NCBI GenBank assembly: GCA_015488935.1
Contig: WFMU01000310.1
Span: 1 to 9,056, forward strand
Source of the DNA: Flavobacteriaceae bacterium
GTDB taxonomy: Bacteria > Bacteroidota > Bacteroidia > Flavobacteriales > Flavobacteriaceae
DNA: 9,056 bases
Direction: 5' to 3'
Positions within the stretch are counted from its first letter, which is position 1. Each line of letters opens with the position of its first letter. The position numbers were made by a program, and so were the translations under genes. Shown here piece after piece: positions 6,140-9,056 of the stretch. The notes beneath the pieces are model-generated. The model searched no databases. It was not told the DNA's origin and saw only the letters and a program-made list of their open reading frames with translations.

Positions 6140-7093
6140 TTAGCTGGCTTCGTTTATTACTAGTTTTTTAGTTACTACATTATTTTCTTTTGTGATTTTT
6201 ACAAAATAAATTCCTGTTTTTAGGTTTTGTATGTCTATTTTTTCGGTTTCTTCACAATTTTCTTTAACATAAATTAGTCTTCCACTAGTATTGTAAATTT
6301 CTATTTTAGCATTCGGTACTGTTGTAATATTTAGCACTTCTTTTGCTGGATTTGGATATAAACTTATTGCATTTTTAAATGCAACCTCATTTGTTGCAGC
6401 TGTAGGACCATAAACAATATTATCTAAACAAAAATAAAATGGTGTATAACTATCGCTAGATGAAAGTTCAAATTTTAATCCTTTAACTCCGCCAAAACTA
6501 CTTAAATCAATTGTTGTCCAATCGCCAATAATTGTAGTATTTCCATTGGTGAAATCTGCTAAATAAAAATCCATTGGTGTTGTGTATGTATTGTCAATTA
6601 AAATACCTGTAATGGTCAATTTAAGATAGTCGTCTGTGGTATAATCGTGCATCGACCCATCAGACCCATCCATATATTTATATGCCCAAACAGAATTGGT
6701 TACATCAATAGATAAAGGCAAAACTTCTCTGTCAAAAGTTATTTCATCTGCGCCATATAAATAAGCTATAACATAATTATTTGAATTATTTGCTCCTCCT
6801 CCGTTTGGCGAGTATGCAGAGTAATTGGTATAGCTTGCCGTAGTTAAATCTGTTTGATTGCTATAAGAAAAGCCACTCCAATAATCGTAATCACCTGTAT
6901 CTGTATAATTTACATGTAAATTTGCGATATCATCTTCGTATGTAATTGTTTCTTGAACTCCGCTGCCAGAATATTGGGTTGAACCATTAAAATATCCTGT
7001 ACTAGGAACGGTTAAAGTTTCAAAATCTATAGGATTTTGTGCGTTAATAAAATTTACAATTGTTAGTATTGCAATAAGTAGTTTTGTTTTCAT
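6140..7093 (-). CDS. DUF4465-domain secreted protein with T9SS sorting domain, under B12 riboswitch
   Basis: A 317-residue exported protein. A signal peptide (1-18, cleavage near INA|QN) precedes a DUF4465 domain (about 22-228) and a type A T9SS sorting domain (about 238-317, starting at ISLYPNPAKEVLNI 243-256). DUF4465 hallmarks visible are YWSGFSYSN (71-79), DFYLADF (175-181), DWTTIDLSSFGGVKGLKFEL (191-210), SSSD (211-214) and TPFYFCLDNI (217-226). The domain is beta-rich, occurs in Bacteroidota and Planctomycetota, and has no demonstrated function that I know of. It is the first gene after a full cobalamin riboswitch, so it should be made when B12 is scarce. The natural inference is a surface protein that binds or helps import cobamides, analogous in role but not in sequence to the Bacteroides accessory surface proteins BtuG and BtuH. 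The start at 7093 gives a clean signal peptide. Confidence 0.9.
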   Translation of the reverse strand: MKTKLLIAILTIVNFINAQNPIDFETLTVPSTGYFNGSTQYSGSGVQETITYEDDIANLHVNYTDTGDYDYWSGFSYSNQTDLTTASYTNYSAYSPNGGGANNSNNYVIAYLYGADEITFDREVLPLSIDVTNSVWAYKYMDGSDGSMHDYTTDDYLKLTITGILIDNTYTTPMDFYLADFTNGNTTIIGDWTTIDLSSFGGVKGLKFELSSSDSYTPFYFCLDNIVYGPTAATNEVAFKNAISLYPNPAKEVLNITTVPNAKIEIYNTSGRLIYVKENCEETEKIDIQNLKTGIYFVKITKENNVVTKKLVINEAS

Positions 7094-7218
7094 TTTTTAA
7101 AAAATTAATAGTTATATAAAATATTAATCCAAAAAAATTGAGAAATTGTAAAAGATGAGTAAGCCAAATAGCATATCTCAACCGTTGCTTTTTTTCCCGA
7201 AAGCTTTGGATGCGCATT
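7094..7218 (-). other. Leader between riboswitch aptamer and DUF4465 start (possible expression platform)
   Basis: This 125-base transcribed leader holds no convincing gene. On the minus strand TTGAGA (7181-7176) can pair with TCTCAA (7143-7138), which is followed directly by seven T (7137-7131); that could be a weak B12-dependent terminator, although the loop of 32 bases is large. A second small hairpin, GCTTTC...AAAGC (7204-7187), lies close to the aptamer. The bases before the start codon are nearly all A and T. Whether control is by termination or by blocking translation cannot be decided by eye. Confidence 0.4.
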
Positions 7219-7389
7219 TAGAATTAGGCAGGTATTCTGACTTACTTCTTATTTTGAACGCCTTCCCATCTTAACGACAGTGGCTTTTTAAGTTGTTCAA
7301 AACTATTGAAGAACACAGCAGCGGGTACTGTTGCCGATTCAAACGGCATTCCCTATTAAAACAACAATGTTGTTGCTTACCTTATTCTA
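7219..7389 (-). ncRNA. Cobalamin (vitamin B12) riboswitch
   Basis: The minus strand carries a complete cobalamin aptamer. The closing helix pairs TAGAAT (7389-7384) with ATTCTA (7224-7219), next to AGGT pairing with ACCT. Conserved parts in order are: the P3 arms CAACAACA/TTGTTGTT (about 7376-7361), then AATAGGGAATGCCG (P4/P5), the B12-box core GGCAACAGTACCCGC followed by TGCTGTG (7335-7314), GCCACTG (7285-7279), GATGGGAAGGCG near 7270-7259, and AAGTCAGAATACCTGCC ending at 7227. Binding of adenosyl- or methylcobalamin by this RNA normally represses the downstream gene, here the DUF4465 protein. The peripheral stems expected of the larger class (for example GTTC/GAAC around 7313-7294) are present. 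Confidence 0.97.
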
Positions 7390-7392
7390 GCA

Positions 7393-7400
7393 CAAATCTA
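7393..7400 (-). promoter_or_regulatory. Putative -7 box for the riboswitch transcript
   Basis: On the minus strand TAGATTTG matches the TAnnTTTG consensus exactly. It would start transcription within a few bases of the first aptamer base (7389), which is where a riboswitch transcript should begin. No TTTG-type -33 element is found at the normal distance. Confidence 0.55.
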
Positions 7401-7474
7401 ATGGTTTTATTTTTAGATTTGGACTTGTTTTGTTTTTTTATTCTATTAACTATCTAAAAAAACAATATTAATCC

Positions 7475-7482
7475 TATCTTTG
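7475..7482 (+). promoter_or_regulatory. Putative -7 box for the repeat-protein gene
   Basis: TATCTTTG matches the TAnnTTTG consensus exactly and is a common flavobacterial form. It lies about 150 bases before the chosen start codon, so the mRNA would have a long AT-rich leader. No good -33 TTTG is found 17-23 bases upstream. The region between it and the riboswitch promoter (7401-7474) holds nothing else recognisable. Confidence 0.5.
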
Positions 7483-7633
7483 TTTTTAAAAAGAAACGTA
7501 AAAAGGGGAAATTTACATTTTTTTTAACGAGCAGTATCTACCATTTTAATTTTTTTTATTTTAATGGATGGAGTTTACTTGTTGTAAAAAAACAGTTATT
7601 TTTTCCTTAAAATTATTTAAACAACTATTTAAA

Positions 7634-9043
7634 ATGAAAAAAATATTTATTATTGCTTGTCTAGTAAGTGCTTCTTTACAAGCTCAAGTTGGTATTGGTA
7701 CTACCAATCCAAACGCATCTGCCGAACTTGATATATCTTCTACAACAAAAGGTGTTTTAATTCCGAAGCTTACTAAAGTGCAACGAGATGCAATAGCTTC
7801 TCCCGCTATTGGCTTACAAATTTACAATACTAATTCTTTATGTGTTGAACAATACAATGGCACTAGATGGAATTGTGTTGGTACCCAAGCTGCAAAGGAA
7901 ATAGAACCTTGGTTTGGTAGCGATGATAACAAAGCTGCTACTTCTAATGCAGAGAATATGTATGTTATGGGTAATGTTGGCATTGGTATTAATTCTCCTG
8001 TTGGTGTTCTACACATAAAAACAATTGATGCTGGAGAGAACACTCCTAACGATGCTGCTTCTTTAATTATTGGTAATGTTGCAGGGCAACATACCGAGTT
8101 TGACAATAATGAAATAAGTGCTATGGTTGGTAATCAAAATAAAGGTGAGTTCTTTTTAGCCGCTGGTACTATTTGGTTTTCTACTTGGGATACTACAGAT
8201 TTAATTTCGAAAAAAAGAATGCAGATTGTTGAAAATGGAAATGTAGGTATTGGTACGAGTTCTCCTAATTCCTCTTTGTCTATTTTTAATAGAGTTCAAT
8301 TGGATAGAGGCTTAGGACTTTCAGCTAATGGTGCTGATTTTTGGACAAGTAATGATGGTGTATATGCTGCTGAAGATGATCTATATATTAACTCTAATGC
8401 GGATGGCGATGGGAATGGTAATATCTATTTTGGTGCTAATACCGAAACTAGTGCCGCTCAAAATTTAATGACCATTAAAAATGATGGTACTATTGGAATT
8501 GGCACTACTTCTCCTGTTGGAATACTACATATTAGAAATGCTAGAGATGCTGGTTCTAACTCTGCTGGTGATGGTGCTGCCTTAGTTATTGGTGATGCTG
8601 CAAATATTCATTTAGAAATGGACAATAATGAAATTGTAGCCATGAATGGTAATAAGGATAGTGGTTCTTTATATTTTAAAGGTACTCAAATGGTTTTTAG
8701 CACTTGGAATTCTGTTTCTTCTACTTCTACTAGAAAAGTTACTTTAATCAATAATGGTAGTTTGGGTATTGGAACAGCTTCTCCTACTGAAAAACTACAG
8801 GTTAATGGTAAAATAAGAGTTACTAATCTTAGTGGTTTTAGTGCTACCGATAAAGTAGTTACCGTAGATGCTTATGGCGTTTTGCATAAATCAAATTCTA
8901 CTGCTAAAACTACTAATCTTATTGCTAAAAAAGTAGAAAATCAAGCACAATTAATTCAATCACTAATGGAAGAAAATAAAATGATTAAAAATGAATTGAA
9001 ACTTCTAAAACAACTAATTAAAGATAAATTAACTCAAAAATAG
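7634..9043 (+). CDS. Secreted tail-fibre-like repeat protein with C-terminal coiled coil
   Basis: A 469-residue exported protein of unknown function. The signal peptide is 1-17 (MKKIFIIACLVSASLQA, cleavage before QVGIG). Residues 18-85 form a domain common at the N-terminus of flavobacterial fibre-like proteins (ELDISSTTKGVLIPKLTKVQ, 31-50, then GLQIYNTNSLCVEQYNGTRW, 60-79). Five xGIGTxxP-type motifs (19-26, 115-122, 204-211, 287-294, 377-384) mark turns of a probable trimeric beta-fibre. Two 72-73-residue units (114-185 and 286-358) are clear internal duplicates. The end (about 429-466) is a leucine/isoleucine-heptad coiled coil, as often follows an S74 chaperone, but no S74 catalytic domain and no T9SS sorting domain is evident. 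The start at 7634 was chosen over an in-frame ATG at 7568, which would bury the signal peptide behind 22 residues. It is probably a surface or extracellular fibre; how it crosses the outer membrane is unclear. Confidence 0.85.
   Translation: MKKIFIIACLVSASLQAQVGIGTTNPNASAELDISSTTKGVLIPKLTKVQRDAIASPAIGLQIYNTNSLCVEQYNGTRWNCVGTQAAKEIEPWFGSDDNKAATSNAENMYVMGNVGIGINSPVGVLHIKTIDAGENTPNDAASLIIGNVAGQHTEFDNNEISAMVGNQNKGEFFLAAGTIWFSTWDTTDLISKKRMQIVENGNVGIGTSSPNSSLSIFNRVQLDRGLGLSANGADFWTSNDGVYAAEDDLYINSNADGDGNGNIYFGANTETSAAQNLMTIKNDGTIGIGTTSPVGILHIRNARDAGSNSAGDGAALVIGDAANIHLEMDNNEIVAMNGNKDSGSLYFKGTQMVFSTWNSVSSTSTRKVTLINNGSLGIGTASPTEKLQVNGKIRVTNLSGFSATDKVVTVDAYGVLHKSNSTAKTTNLIAKKVENQAQLIQSLMEENKMIKNELKLLKQLIKDKLTQK
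7973..8188 (+). repeat. Internal duplication in the fibre-like protein, copy 1
   Basis: Encodes residues 114-185, from NVGIGINSPVGVLHI to FSTW. It matches the unit at 8489-8707 across its whole length: SPVG-LHI, a run of small residues, LIIG, E-DNNEI-AM-GN and FSTW are shared, with a single residue length difference. Confidence 0.85.
8489..8707 (+). repeat. Internal duplication in the fibre-like protein, copy 2
   Basis: Encodes residues 286-358, from TIGIGTTSPVGILHI to FSTW; partner of the unit at 7973-8188. The segment between the copies (residues 203-280) is a different, related unit beginning NVGIGTSSP, so the layout is A-B-A. Confidence 0.85.
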
Positions 9044-9056
9044 AAAATCGTTATAT

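Noticed and set aside
7044..7217. A 57-codon minus-strand frame from the ATGCGCAT palindrome through the riboswitch leader into the DUF4465 gene
   Set aside because: Composition reflects AT-rich leader sequence, it overlaps the real signal peptide in another frame, and it resembles no protein family.
7568..7633. Upstream in-frame ATG for the fibre-like protein
   Set aside because: It adds 22 lysine- and cysteine-containing residues before an otherwise typical signal peptide starting MKKIFIIACL.
7822..8106. Minus-strand frame opposite the fibre protein
   Set aside because: Antisense to a repeat-containing gene whose forward product is clearly coherent.

Overview
The window is a strongly AT-rich chromosomal segment from a member of the Bacteroidota, most likely a flavobacterium or close relative. 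Four things support this: two secreted proteins end in type A type IX secretion (T9SS) sorting domains, the PurF-like enzyme is of the long (about 630-residue) Bacteroidota type, promoter -7 boxes match TAnnTTTG, and start codons sit in A-rich context with almost no Shine-Dalgarno sequences. No mobile element, tRNA, rRNA or CRISPR array is visible.

Left part (1-1740, plus strand): a membrane-anchored M48 zinc metallopeptidase, then a stomatin/slipin SPFH protein. They are separated by a 100-base gap that holds a possible 14-codon upstream ORF whose stop overlaps the slipin start. The slipin gene runs convergently into the purF-type gene, with a small hairpin between the two stops.

Middle part (1736-5078): a minus-strand pair, a PfkB-family sugar/nucleoside kinase followed by a divergent amidophosphoribosyltransferase. 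A strong intrinsic-terminator hairpin lies between them, only 15 bases before the purF start. Divergent from the kinase is sufE (sulfur acceptor for Fe-S cluster assembly). The shared 66-base promoter region has a heptamer repeat and back-to-back -7 boxes.

Right part (5075-7400, minus strand) is the most interesting. A full-length cobalamin (B12) riboswitch precedes two genes for secreted T9SS-sorted proteins: a DUF4465 protein and a second, also recognisable, putative surface protein. No BtuB/BtuF/BtuCD transporter gene lies in the window, so this looks like a stand-alone B12-repressed cell-surface module. Its likely job is capture of cobamides or adaptation to B12 scarcity, but that function is inferred only from the riboswitch. 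A second terminator-like hairpin sits between the two genes, again about 14 bases before the downstream start.

Divergent from the riboswitch (7475-9043, plus strand) is a secreted, repeat-containing tail-fibre-like protein with xGIGTxxP motifs and a C-terminal coiled coil.
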